Origin: Gammaproteobacteria bacterium
Lineage (GTDB): Bacteria; Pseudomonadota; Gammaproteobacteria; Pseudomonadales; Oleiphilaceae
DNA: 5,122 bases
Assembly: GCA_029268325.1 (NCBI GenBank)
Contig: JAJUGC010000202.1
Coordinates: 1 to 5,122 of the forward strand
Reading direction: 5' to 3'
The notes beneath the pieces were generated by a model. That model was not told the origin of the DNA and ran no database searches. It saw only the letters and a program-made list of their open reading frames with translations. Within the stretch, counting starts at the first letter, position 1. Each line of letters opens with the position of its first letter. The translations under genes were made by a program, and so were the position numbers. Shown here in pieces: positions 1 to 5,122 of the stretch.

Positions 1-670
1 ACCCAACATGCTGCTAAACGCCCTCCGCTACCGGGTCGGACTGCCGGTTGTCGCAGGCTATAGCCTGTATGACATGGCCGATGACACCGCCAGCTTGCTC
101 GATGCCCTGGGCATCTTCCGGGCCCATGTCGTCGGGGTCTCCATGGGGGGCATGATTGGCCAGACCCTGGCAGCCCGCCACCCGGACCGGGTCCTGTCCC
201 TGACCTCCATTATGTCGTCTACCGGCGCACGCAACCTGCCCGGGCCGACCGTGGAAGCAACCCTCGCCTTGCTTAGCAGGCCCCGGAAAAATGACCTGCA
301 ATCCCTGATTGAACACCAGGTCAAGGTATTCGGCGTCTTCGGCAGCCCTGGCTTCAAGCGGAACGAACAGGAGTTGCGCACCAATATCGAACGGGCCCTG
401 CGCCGCTCCCGCTGTGCCCGCGGGATCATCCGACAGCTCGCCGCCATCATGGCAACCGGCGACCGCTCCCGGGATATGGCTCACATCAAGGCTCCTACCC
501 TGGTGATCCACGGCGACAAAGACCCACTGGTTCCCTTGGCCGCCGGGCGGGATACCGCAGCCAAGATCCCCGGAGCCAAGCTCAAGATCATCGAAGGCAT
601 GGGCCACGACATGGCGCCTTGGCCCCTCATGGCCGAAGCCATCCTCGAACACATTCGCCCGATCCGTTAA
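1..670 (+). CDS. Alpha/beta hydrolase, 3' part (5' end outside the window)
   Basis: This is the C-terminal portion of an alpha/beta-hydrolase-fold enzyme, probably a cytoplasmic esterase or related carboxylic-ester hydrolase. The reading frame is open to the left edge, and the ATG at 8 lies mid-domain, so it is an internal methionine and not the start. Counting from that Met, the nucleophile elbow GVSMGG puts the catalytic Ser at residue 45. HGDKDPLVP supplies the acid, most likely Asp172, and GMGHDMA supplies His200, so the visible triad is complete. The stretch between about residues 75 and 155 is the variable cap region that sets substrate choice. The oxyanion-hole segment and first strands, typically about 60-80 residues in this fold, must lie upstream. 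No signal peptide can be judged. The stop lies 10 nt before the TetR gene, which suggests one transcript. The fold is certain; the substrate is unknown, and haloperoxidase-like or lactonase-like relatives cannot be excluded. Confidence 0.9.
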   Translation, partial: PNMLLNALRYRVGLPVVAGYSLYDMADDTASLLDALGIFRAHVVGVSMGGMIGQTLAARHPDRVLSLTSIMSSTGARNLPGPTVEATLALLSRPRKNDLQSLIEHQVKVFGVFGSPGFKRNEQELRTNIERALRRSRCARGIIRQLAAIMATGDRSRDMAHIKAPTLVIHGDKDPLVPLAAGRDTAAKIPGAKLKIIEGMGHDMAPWPLMAEAILEHIRPIR

Positions 671-680
671 ACCCGTAGCC

Positions 681-1334
681 ATGGCCCAGTCTTCCAAGCG
701 CCCAGCTCCGCGCCGCTATGGGGGCAGGAGCGACCAGGAGCGTCGCAATGAACGCCACCGGCGCTTGTTGGAAGCCGGCATCGAAACCTTTGGCAGCCTG
801 GGCTATAGCGCCACCACAACCCGCCGCCTCTGTGCCGAGGCCGGGTTGACCCAGCGTTATTTCTACCAGGCTTTCGATGGCCTGGAGGCCTTATTTGTCG
901 CCGTGGCCAGGCACTTGAGCGAAGAACTCAAGCAACAGATCCTGACAGCCATGATGGCCGCAGAGCCTGAGCCCGAGGCGATGATCCGCTCTTCCCTCGG
1001 GGCTTACTTCCATTTCATGGGGGACGATCCCCGCGTGGCACGCATTCTGCTGATCGAAGTGTTCAGCGTCAGCCAGCAAACCGAACTGCTGGCCCGACAC
1101 TTTATGGATGAGCTGTCTGATCTCCTCCAGGGAATTCTGGAAACCCGTTACCCCGCTCTATTGCGCCAGGGGATCAGCCCTCGTCTGCTCACCACGGGCC
1201 TGATTGGCGCCACCCACCATATCGCCCTGCGCTGGATTATGAGCGATTACGCTGAGCCCCTGGAGCAGGTGGTGGAAACCGCCCTGCAAATCTGCCGCAA
1301 CGCTCTTAATCTCTCCTCCCCGCCCGCTTCCTGA
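681..1334 (+). CDS. TetR/AcrR-family transcriptional regulator
   Basis: This is a 217-residue one-component regulator, a usual length for TetR proteins, which bind DNA as dimers and normally repress until a small ligand binds. After a basic N-terminal tail (residues 1-28), helix 1 is seen in LLEAGIETFGSLGYSATTT. The helix-turn-helix follows at about residues 46-66 (RRLCAEAGLTQRYFYQAF), ending in the YFYQAF pattern typical of the recognition helix. Residues 70-210 are helical and form the ligand-binding and dimerisation half, which is not conserved enough to name a ligand. I chose the ATG at 681 because it precedes a typical basic tail. It has no clear Shine-Dalgarno sequence, so translation may depend on ribosomes finishing the hydrolase gene 10 nt upstream. 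The close spacing suggests that the regulator senses a substrate or product of that hydrolase, which is inference. Codon use resembles that of its neighbours. Confidence 0.93.
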   Translation: MAQSSKRPAPRRYGGRSDQERRNERHRRLLEAGIETFGSLGYSATTTRRLCAEAGLTQRYFYQAFDGLEALFVAVARHLSEELKQQILTAMMAAEPEPEAMIRSSLGAYFHFMGDDPRVARILLIEVFSVSQQTELLARHFMDELSDLLQGILETRYPALLRQGISPRLLTTGLIGATHHIALRWIMSDYAEPLEQVVETALQICRNALNLSSPPAS

Positions 1335-1413
1335 CCTTTTCCGAGCGGCTGGACGGAGCAGCAGACAACCGGTTAATGTGAGATCCTGCCGTATTCTTAA
1401 GGGAGTGGACTTT

Positions 1414-1418
1414 GGAGA
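1414..1418 (+). promoter_or_regulatory. Shine-Dalgarno sequence that decides the DUF4442 start
   Basis: GGAGA lies 7 nt upstream of the ATG at 1426. It favours this start over the in-frame GTG at 1378, which has no purine-rich element in front of it. Confidence 0.7.
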
Positions 1419-1425
1419 TCACCAC

Positions 1426-1980
1426 ATGGAACTGATAAGCCCCCTGCTGAAAGCCAGCCAGCACTTCTTTCGCAACCTGGAGTTAGAGCCGGGCACTGGC
1501 CTGGTGCATGCTCTCAAGCGCCGGGGTGGCTACGGCCTACTGAACCGGCTCATCGGGCGTGCCGTTCCTTTCGCGACTCGCAACGGATTCCAGGTCGTGG
1601 CCACAGGGCCGGGCTATGTGAAAGCCGCCATTGGCCTGAGGGGCAATACTAACCATATCGGCACCATGTATGCAGGTGCGCTGTTTGTACTGGCGGAAAT
1701 ACCCGGTGGTATTTTATCCTTGCTCGAGTTCGGCACAGATTATGTGCCGATTCTGCGGGAATTGCAGATGACCTATCTCCGAACCGCCCGTTCCGAGGTG
1801 ACCGTTGAGTTCCGGCTGACGCCCGAGGAAGCGGACAGGATCCGCCGAGAGGTCGAACAGCACGGCAAGGCTCACTTCGAGCTGGAAGGAGAGCTGAGAG
1901 ACTCCGCCGGCGAACTGGTCGCCCGCTCCCAAGCCCGCTACCAGATCCGTCAACAAGGCTGGCACTGCGGAGCTGAATAG
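1426..1980 (+). CDS. DUF4442 hotdog-fold protein (thioesterase-like)
   Basis: This 184-residue protein resembles the DUF4442 family, hotdog-fold proteins related to acyl-CoA thioesterases. The best marker is the segment at residues 74-95 (NTNHIGTMYAGALFVLAE, then IPGG), which matches the family pattern of an Asn/His-Gly-Thr-Met-x-Ala-Gly-Ala helix ending in an acidic residue, here Glu91. Strands follow at about 108-132 and 147-175, as in a single hotdog domain. There is no signal peptide or membrane segment, so it is probably cytoplasmic. The frame also allows a GTG start at 1378, but the ATG at 1426 is preferred because GGAGA at 1414-1418 sits 7 nt before it; the extra 16 codons look unlike protein-coding N-terminus. 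The 91-nt gap after the TetR gene shows no good terminator, so read-through is possible. Acyl-thioester hydrolysis is inferred from the fold; no substrate can be named. Confidence 0.85.
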   Translation: MELISPLLKASQHFFRNLELEPGTGLVHALKRRGGYGLLNRLIGRAVPFATRNGFQVVATGPGYVKAAIGLRGNTNHIGTMYAGALFVLAEIPGGILSLLEFGTDYVPILRELQMTYLRTARSEVTVEFRLTPEEADRIRREVEQHGKAHFELEGELRDSAGELVARSQARYQIRQQGWHCGAE

Positions 1981-1983
1981 CAC

Positions 1984-2006
1984 CCGGCTTCAGGAGACAA
2001 CGCCGG
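1984..2006. other. Weak hairpin after the DUF4442 gene
   Basis: CCGGC at 1984-1988 can pair with GCCGG at 2002-2006 across a 13-nt loop, starting 4 nt after the stop codon. Only TTT follows the second arm, so it is at best a poor intrinsic terminator. The rest of the 122-nt gap up to the transporter gene holds no feature I can support. Confidence 0.25.
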
Positions 2007-2102
2007 TTTGATCAGGCATTGGTTTTATGAGGTCCAGCTAAACCCTGACAGGCAAGCCGAAGGGAACCGCTTGCGCCAACTACTTTTCGAGTCTGGTAAT
2101 TT

Positions 2103-2999
2103 ATGTTGTCTACCGAACATTCCCTTCGCGCCGACCTGATTCTGCTCGGTGTTACCCTGGCGGCGGCCGCCGGCTGGATTTTCTCCAAGGAAGCCCTGGC
2201 AGGTATGCCGCCCCTGCTCTTCATCGGAGTGCGCTTCTTTCTGGCAGGCCTCATTCTGGCCGCCATTGGCTGGCGCTCGTTACGGGTCATGAGTGCCACT
2301 GCCTTGAAACAGGTGCTGGGTATCGGAGCGCTGTTCGCGATTTCCATGGCCTTCTGGATCCTGGGCCTGCACCATGGCAGTCACCTGGGAGAAGGTGCCT
2401 TCATCACGAGCCTGGGGGTGGTGATGGTTCCGCTGATCGCCAAACTGTTCTTCAAAGATCAGCCACCGCCCACCACCTGGATTGCCTTGCCCATTGCGGT
2501 TGTGGGATTTGGCTGTCTCTCCCTCCAGCATGGCTTTCGCGCTGAAGCGGGGCAGTTGTTTTTCCTCACCTCGGCCTTCTTCTTCGCCATCATGTTCAAC
2601 ATCAACTCCCGGGTGGCCAGTCGCATTCCGACCATTACCCTGAGTTCAATCCAGCTGATGGTGGTTGGCGCACTCCTGCTACCGGTCTCTGCGCTGGTTG
2701 AGCCCTGGCCCCAGTCCATCAGCCTGCCCATTCTGGGCTGGCTGGCCGCCAGCATCCTGATCGCCACCTGCCTGCGCTTTTTTCTGCAGATCTATGGCCA
2801 GAGCCTGACCTCTCCCAGCCATGCGGCGGTGATTATGATGCTAGAGCCGGTCTGGACCGCGTTGCTGGCGGCCTACTGGTTCCGCGAAACCATGAGCGGT
2901 ATCCAGTTCCTGGGTTGCAGCCTGATTTTCCTGGCGTTAATCATCAACCGCTGGAACTGGATTAGCCGTCTGCTGAGATCACTCCTGGCCCGCCCCTAG
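2103..2999 (+). CDS. EamA-family (drug/metabolite transporter superfamily) inner-membrane permease
   Basis: This 298-residue polytopic protein has the length and two-repeat layout of DMT-superfamily EamA carriers, which move amino acids, metabolites or drugs across the inner membrane, often outward. Ten hydrophobic segments can be placed at about residues 11-28, 37-57, 69-89, 98-116, 125-143, 151-168, 180-199, 209-229, 238-258 and 266-283. The first EamA repeat covers roughly 10-142 and the second 150-283. The second repeat carries the family's typical LEPVWTALLAAYWFRE stretch at 247-262. The C-terminal tail is short and basic (RLLRSLLARP), fitting a cytoplasmic end. An in-frame TAA at 2097-2099 makes the ATG at 2103 the earliest possible ATG start; no Shine-Dalgarno sequence precedes it. 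The gene appears monocistronic, and its neighbours give no clue to the substrate. Confidence 0.93.
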   Translation: MLSTEHSLRADLILLGVTLAAAAGWIFSKEALAGMPPLLFIGVRFFLAGLILAAIGWRSLRVMSATALKQVLGIGALFAISMAFWILGLHHGSHLGEGAFITSLGVVMVPLIAKLFFKDQPPPTTWIALPIAVVGFGCLSLQHGFRAEAGQLFFLTSAFFFAIMFNINSRVASRIPTITLSSIQLMVVGALLLPVSALVEPWPQSISLPILGWLAASILIATCLRFFLQIYGQSLTSPSHAAVIMMLEPVWTALLAAYWFRETMSGIQFLGCSLIFLALIINRWNWISRLLRSLLARP

Positions 3000-3007
3000 A
3001 AGCCCTG

Positions 3008-3577
3008 TTATTGGGGAGTCACTCGCAGCTGATTATCCACATCCCGCACGCCGGGGCATTCTGCGGCAATGTCTTCGGCCCGGTGTTTCATGGGGCGGTT
3101 CCAGACTCGCCCAGATAGCCTCACCACGCCGTCCCGAACCTCCACTTCAATATCCGTGGCATCAACGTGGGGGTCTTCCATTAGACGATCGCTGAGGGTT
3201 TCCCAGATCCGCTGATCCGACAGCTGATAGTTCTTGGGCCCTTTCCCCCGCTGGCTATCAAAGGGCGATTCATAGCTCTGGTCGCCATAGATGTCGTAAT
3301 CCGGATTATTGCTGCGCAGGGCCCGGGTGACGCTCTGGTTGTGCTCATCCCGCTCCCAGGAATCCGGACTGGCACCGCGCACCTGGGGCATAAACTGGTC
3401 CTCGCCATTACTGGCCCAGTAGTTTTGCCGGTAGGACTCCAACTTTGCCCAGCCCAGGGGATCATCTTCGGGCCGTCGATCTGCGTAGCTGGTTGGCCAA
3501 TCCTTATCCGGGCGATCCCCCCGGGTCGGCCGCCTCCCTCTCCTTAACTCCTGGTGACTATAGTCTCGCTGGCTCAT
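3008..3577 (-). CDS. BON-domain protein with a disordered hydrophilic N-terminal region
   Basis: This is a 189-residue, very hydrophilic protein. Residues 1-115 are rich in Arg, Asp, Gln, Ser and Tyr, with low complexity and probably little fixed structure. A GKGPKNYQLSDQRI junction (111-124) leads into a single BON domain at about 120-187, with the conserved DIEVEVRDGVVRLSGRV strand pair, the helix around 163-173 and the closing GVRDVDNQLRV. The SWERDE stretch at 73-78 recalls the SWFGD-type motif found before BON domains in related stress-associated proteins; that link is from memory. Known BON domains, as in OsmY, are tied to membrane or phospholipid binding and to osmotic or envelope stress. 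Unlike OsmY, this protein has no signal peptide, so it is probably cytoplasmic. The start is well supported by AGGAGG just upstream. It converges on the transporter gene with 8 nt between stops. Its precise role is unknown. Confidence 0.88.
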   Translation of the reverse strand: MSQRDYSHQELRRGRRPTRGDRPDKDWPTSYADRRPEDDPLGWAKLESYRQNYWASNGEDQFMPQVRGASPDSWERDEHNQSVTRALRSNNPDYDIYGDQSYESPFDSQRGKGPKNYQLSDQRIWETLSDRLMEDPHVDATDIEVEVRDGVVRLSGRVWNRPMKHRAEDIAAECPGVRDVDNQLRVTPQ

Positions 3578-3581
3578 AGGC

Positions 3582-3587
3582 CCTCCT
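3582..3587 (-). promoter_or_regulatory. Consensus Shine-Dalgarno sequence for the BON gene
   Basis: On the minus strand AGGAGG lies 4 nt before the ATG (complement of 3575-3577). It is a full consensus site, the strongest in the window, and suggests efficient translation. Confidence 0.8.
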
Positions 3588-3684
3588 GACGCATCCCCAA
3601 CCGTTTCCCTTCATATAACTAACGCTCGAAGGGCTCCTGTTTCAAACTGTAGTGCCTCCTCAGCTATTGGCCAACCAGGGCTTT

Positions 3685-3705
3685 CTGGGGCCCCTTTCGG
3701 CCCAG
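3685..3705. other. GC-rich imperfect hairpin
   Basis: CTGGGGCC at 3685-3692 can pair with GGCCCAG at 3699-3705 across the loop CCTTTC, leaving one bulged G. There is no T-run on either strand afterwards, so it is not a normal intrinsic terminator, and there is no gene end nearby for it to terminate. Confidence 0.35.
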
Positions 3706-3724
3706 CTCGGCCAGCCCGCACAAT

Positions 3725-3742
3725 TGTCCTAAATGACGGACA
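3725..3742. promoter_or_regulatory. Inverted repeat TGTCC-N8-GGACA, candidate operator
   Basis: Two perfect 5-nt arms, TGTCC at 3725-3729 and GGACA at 3738-3742, flank the spacer TAAATGAC. The centre lies about 50 nt upstream of the possible -10 element at 3784, a position suited to an activator of the acyl-CoA dehydrogenase gene. Spaced arms of this kind occur at AraC-family and other dimeric regulator sites. The binding protein cannot be identified from this window, and a 5-nt arm can arise by chance. Confidence 0.35.
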
Positions 3743-3843
3743 CGCCCGCCATCACCGTCAATGCGCCGGGAAGCCCTGCCCCTTAACATACGCGAGCTTC
3801 AGGAAGAGCGATATTGAACAACAAGGTATCAATTGCAACTGAC

Positions 3844-3847
3844 GAGG
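3844..3847 (+). promoter_or_regulatory. Shine-Dalgarno sequence for the acyl-CoA dehydrogenase
   Basis: GAGG lies 7 nt before the ATG at 3855 and supports that start, which also gives the family's characteristic N-terminus. Confidence 0.7.
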
Positions 3848-3854
3848 TGTGCCC

Positions 3855-5122
3855 ATGCCGGTATACAAAGCGCCCTTACGCGACATGAAATTCCTTCTCG
3901 ATGAGGTGTTCGATTACGAAGCCCATTACAAAACCATCAGCACCGGGGCTAACGCTACACCCGATGTCGTGGACGCTATCCTGTCCGAGTGCGCCAAGCT
4001 TTGCGAAGATGTCATCGCCCCCCTGTATCACAAGGCCGATGAAGAAGGCTGCCGCCTGGAAAATGGTGAAGTCAAAACCCCTACCGGGTACAAAGAAGCC
4101 TATGCAGAATATGCCGCCGGTGGCTGGCAAGGGCTGTCTCATCCGGAAGAGTACGGCGGCCAGGGCCTGCCGGCTTCACTGGGGCTGATCAAACAGGAAA
4201 TGCTGGGCACTGCGGACTGGTCATTTGGCATGTATCCCGGGCTCTCCCTGGGCGCCATGAACACCATCCTGCTGCACGGCACCGAAGAGCAGAAGCAAAC
4301 CTATCTGGTTCCGCTGACGGAAGGCCGCTGGGCCGGTACCATGTGCCTGACCGAACCCCAGTGCGGTACTGACCTGGGCCAGATCAAGACCCGCGCCGTC
4401 CCTCAGGCGGATGGCTCCTACAAGCTGACCGGTACCAAGATCTTTATTTCCTCCGGCGACCACGACCTGACCGAGAACATCGTACACATCGTGCTGGCCC
4501 GTCTGCCGGATGCCCCCAAAGGCACCCGCGGCATTTCTCTGTTCATCGTACCCAAGTTCCTGCCCAACGATCAGGGTGGTATCGGTGAGCGTAACGGTGT
4601 GGTGTGCAGTGCCCTGGAGCAGAAGATGGGCATCAAGGCCTCCGCCACCTGTGTCATGAATTTCGACGACGCCACCGGCTTTTTGATCGGGCCGCCCAAC
4701 AAGGGCCTGGAGTGCATGTTCACCTTCATGAACACCGCCCGGATCGGTACCGCCCTGCAAGGCGTGGGCTCCGCCGAGCGTTCCTACCAGGGAGCCCTGG
4801 CTTATGCCAAGGATCGCCGCTCCATGCGTGCCCTCTCTGGCAAGAAAGAGCCGGATCAAGTGGCCGATGCCATTATCCACCATGCCGACGTACGCCGGAT
4901 GCTGCTGACCCAGAAGGCGATCGCCGAAGGTGGCCGGGCCATGCTGTACTACGCCGCCCAGGTTGCCGACCACCTGGTCTGCGGCCACCTGGAGAATGAC
5001 GAGAAGAAGGTCGAAAAAGCCGACGACCAGCTGGGCTTCCTCACCCCCATCCTGAAAGGCTTCCTCACCGAAATGGGTTACGAGGCGGCCAACCTGGGTG
5101 TTCAGGTGTTCGGCGGCCATGG
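3855..5122 (+). CDS. Acyl-CoA dehydrogenase, DmdC/FadE-like, 5' part (cut by the right edge)
   Basis: This flavoenzyme introduces the trans-2 double bond into an acyl-CoA, the first step of beta-oxidation, using FAD and passing electrons to electron-transfer flavoprotein. The frame stays open from 3855 to the edge, giving 422 residues of an expected total near 600. The N-terminus MPVYKAPLRDMKFLLDEVFDYE is the short extension typical of the DmdC-like subgroup. The N-terminal helical domain covers about 35-160. The flavin-contacting beta-domain signature MCLTEPQCGTDLG is at 163-175, followed by LTGTKIFISSGDHD at 191-204. The C-terminal helical domain begins near 285 and includes ARIGTALQGVGSAERS. 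The last codons read VQVFGGH; in this subgroup the catalytic Glu follows about ten residues later, outside the window. DmdC itself acts on 3-methylthiopropionyl-CoA, while close relatives act on fatty acyl-CoAs. The substrate cannot be decided here; fatty acyl-CoA is the likelier guess. Confidence 0.95.
   Translation, partial: MPVYKAPLRDMKFLLDEVFDYEAHYKTISTGANATPDVVDAILSECAKLCEDVIAPLYHKADEEGCRLENGEVKTPTGYKEAYAEYAAGGWQGLSHPEEYGGQGLPASLGLIKQEMLGTADWSFGMYPGLSLGAMNTILLHGTEEQKQTYLVPLTEGRWAGTMCLTEPQCGTDLGQIKTRAVPQADGSYKLTGTKIFISSGDHDLTENIVHIVLARLPDAPKGTRGISLFIVPKFLPNDQGGIGERNGVVCSALEQKMGIKASATCVMNFDDATGFLIGPPNKGLECMFTFMNTARIGTALQGVGSAERSYQGALAYAKDRRSMRALSGKKEPDQVADAIIHHADVRRMLLTQKAIAEGGRAMLYYAAQVADHLVCGHLENDEKKVEKADDQLGFLTPILKGFLTEMGYEAANLGVQVFGGH

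Larger units (their letters stand above)
3578..3854. promoter_or_regulatory. Divergent intergenic region between the BON and acyl-CoA dehydrogenase genes
   Basis: These 277 nt must carry the promoters of both outward-facing genes. For the plus-strand gene, TAACAT at 3784-3789 is a possible -10 element (4 of 6 matches to TATAAT), with no recognisable -35 at the right distance, as is common for activator-dependent promoters. For the minus-strand gene, TTATAT (complement of 3613-3618) and TTGAAA (complement of 3640-3645) resemble -10 and -35 boxes but are 21 nt apart, which is too far for a standard sigma-70 promoter. An 8-nt palindrome TTGGCCAA lies at 3667-3674. I see no small ORF with a ribosome-binding site and no RNA gene here. 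Confidence 0.5.

Noticed and set aside
14..697. A 227-codon open frame on the minus strand opposite the hydrolase
   Set aside because: The plus strand encodes a clear catalytic triad here. The minus-strand translation shows no domain and is a shadow.
1378..1425. N-terminal extension of the DUF4442 protein from a GTG start
   Set aside because: There is no ribosome-binding site before the GTG, while the ATG at 1426 has a well-placed GGAGA.
2071..2100. Possible promoter TTGCGC-N17-TGGTAA just before the transporter gene
   Set aside because: The -35 element matches the consensus only in its first three bases and the -10 is poor, so it is not distinguishable from background.
3639..3655. Possible PsrA-type fatty-acid regulator site (TTTCAAAC half-site)
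   Set aside because: Only one half is present; the second arm that should read GTTTG or GTTTC is degenerate (GTGCC), so chance occurrence is likely.
3825..3836. Sigma-54 promoter resemblance (GG...TTGC) upstream of the dehydrogenase
   Set aside because: The GG and GC elements are separated by 8 nt where this promoter class needs 10, and the surrounding bases do not match.
4604..4999. A 131-codon plus-strand open frame inside the dehydrogenase gene
   Set aside because: It is out of frame with the dehydrogenase, rich in Arg, Pro and Gly, and has no ribosome-binding site or family resemblance.
4221..5120. A 299-codon open frame on the minus strand opposite the acyl-CoA dehydrogenase gene
   Set aside because: It mirrors a strongly recognisable coding frame on the plus strand. 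Its translation is Gly-, Gln- and His-rich with no known motif, as expected for an antisense shadow in G+C-rich DNA.

Overview
The window looks like ordinary chromosomal DNA from a gammaproteobacterium. It is G+C-rich by eye (around 60%), densely coding, and carries fatty-acid or lipid-type catabolic genes. A marine or hydrocarbon-degrading lineage such as Marinobacter or a relative would fit the gene content and the N-terminus of the acyl-CoA dehydrogenase. That placement is an impression from protein style, not a search result. I see no insertion sequence, phage gene, CRISPR array, tRNA or rRNA, and no stretch whose composition stands out.

Layout: (1) Positions 1-1980, plus strand, hold three genes in one direction: the 3' part of an alpha/beta hydrolase that enters from the left edge, a TetR-family regulator 10 nt downstream, and, after a 91-nt gap, a DUF4442 hotdog-fold thioesterase-like protein. 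(2) Positions 2103-2999, plus strand, hold a ten-helix EamA/DMT-family transporter. (3) Positions 3008-3577, minus strand, hold a small hydrophilic protein with a C-terminal BON domain, converging on the transporter with only 8 nt between the stop codons. (4) Positions 3578-3854 are a 277-nt divergent intergenic region with an inverted repeat that could be an operator, and a GC-rich hairpin. (5) Positions 3855 to the right edge, plus strand, hold the first 422 residues of a DmdC/FadE-type acyl-CoA dehydrogenase, cut by the window edge just before the expected catalytic glutamate.

How the genes may work together: the hydrolase and TetR gene are close enough to be co-transcribed, so the regulator may control its own operon and perhaps the thioesterase-like gene. 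A hydrolase, a hotdog thioesterase-like protein and an acyl-CoA dehydrogenase all suit acyl-ester or acyl-CoA metabolism, but no direct pathway link is visible. The transporter and BON protein look functionally unrelated to them.

I did not find a convincing undescribed system. The items most worth a second look are the inverted repeat upstream of the acyl-CoA dehydrogenase, the BON protein that lacks an export signal, and the transporter start without a Shine-Dalgarno sequence.
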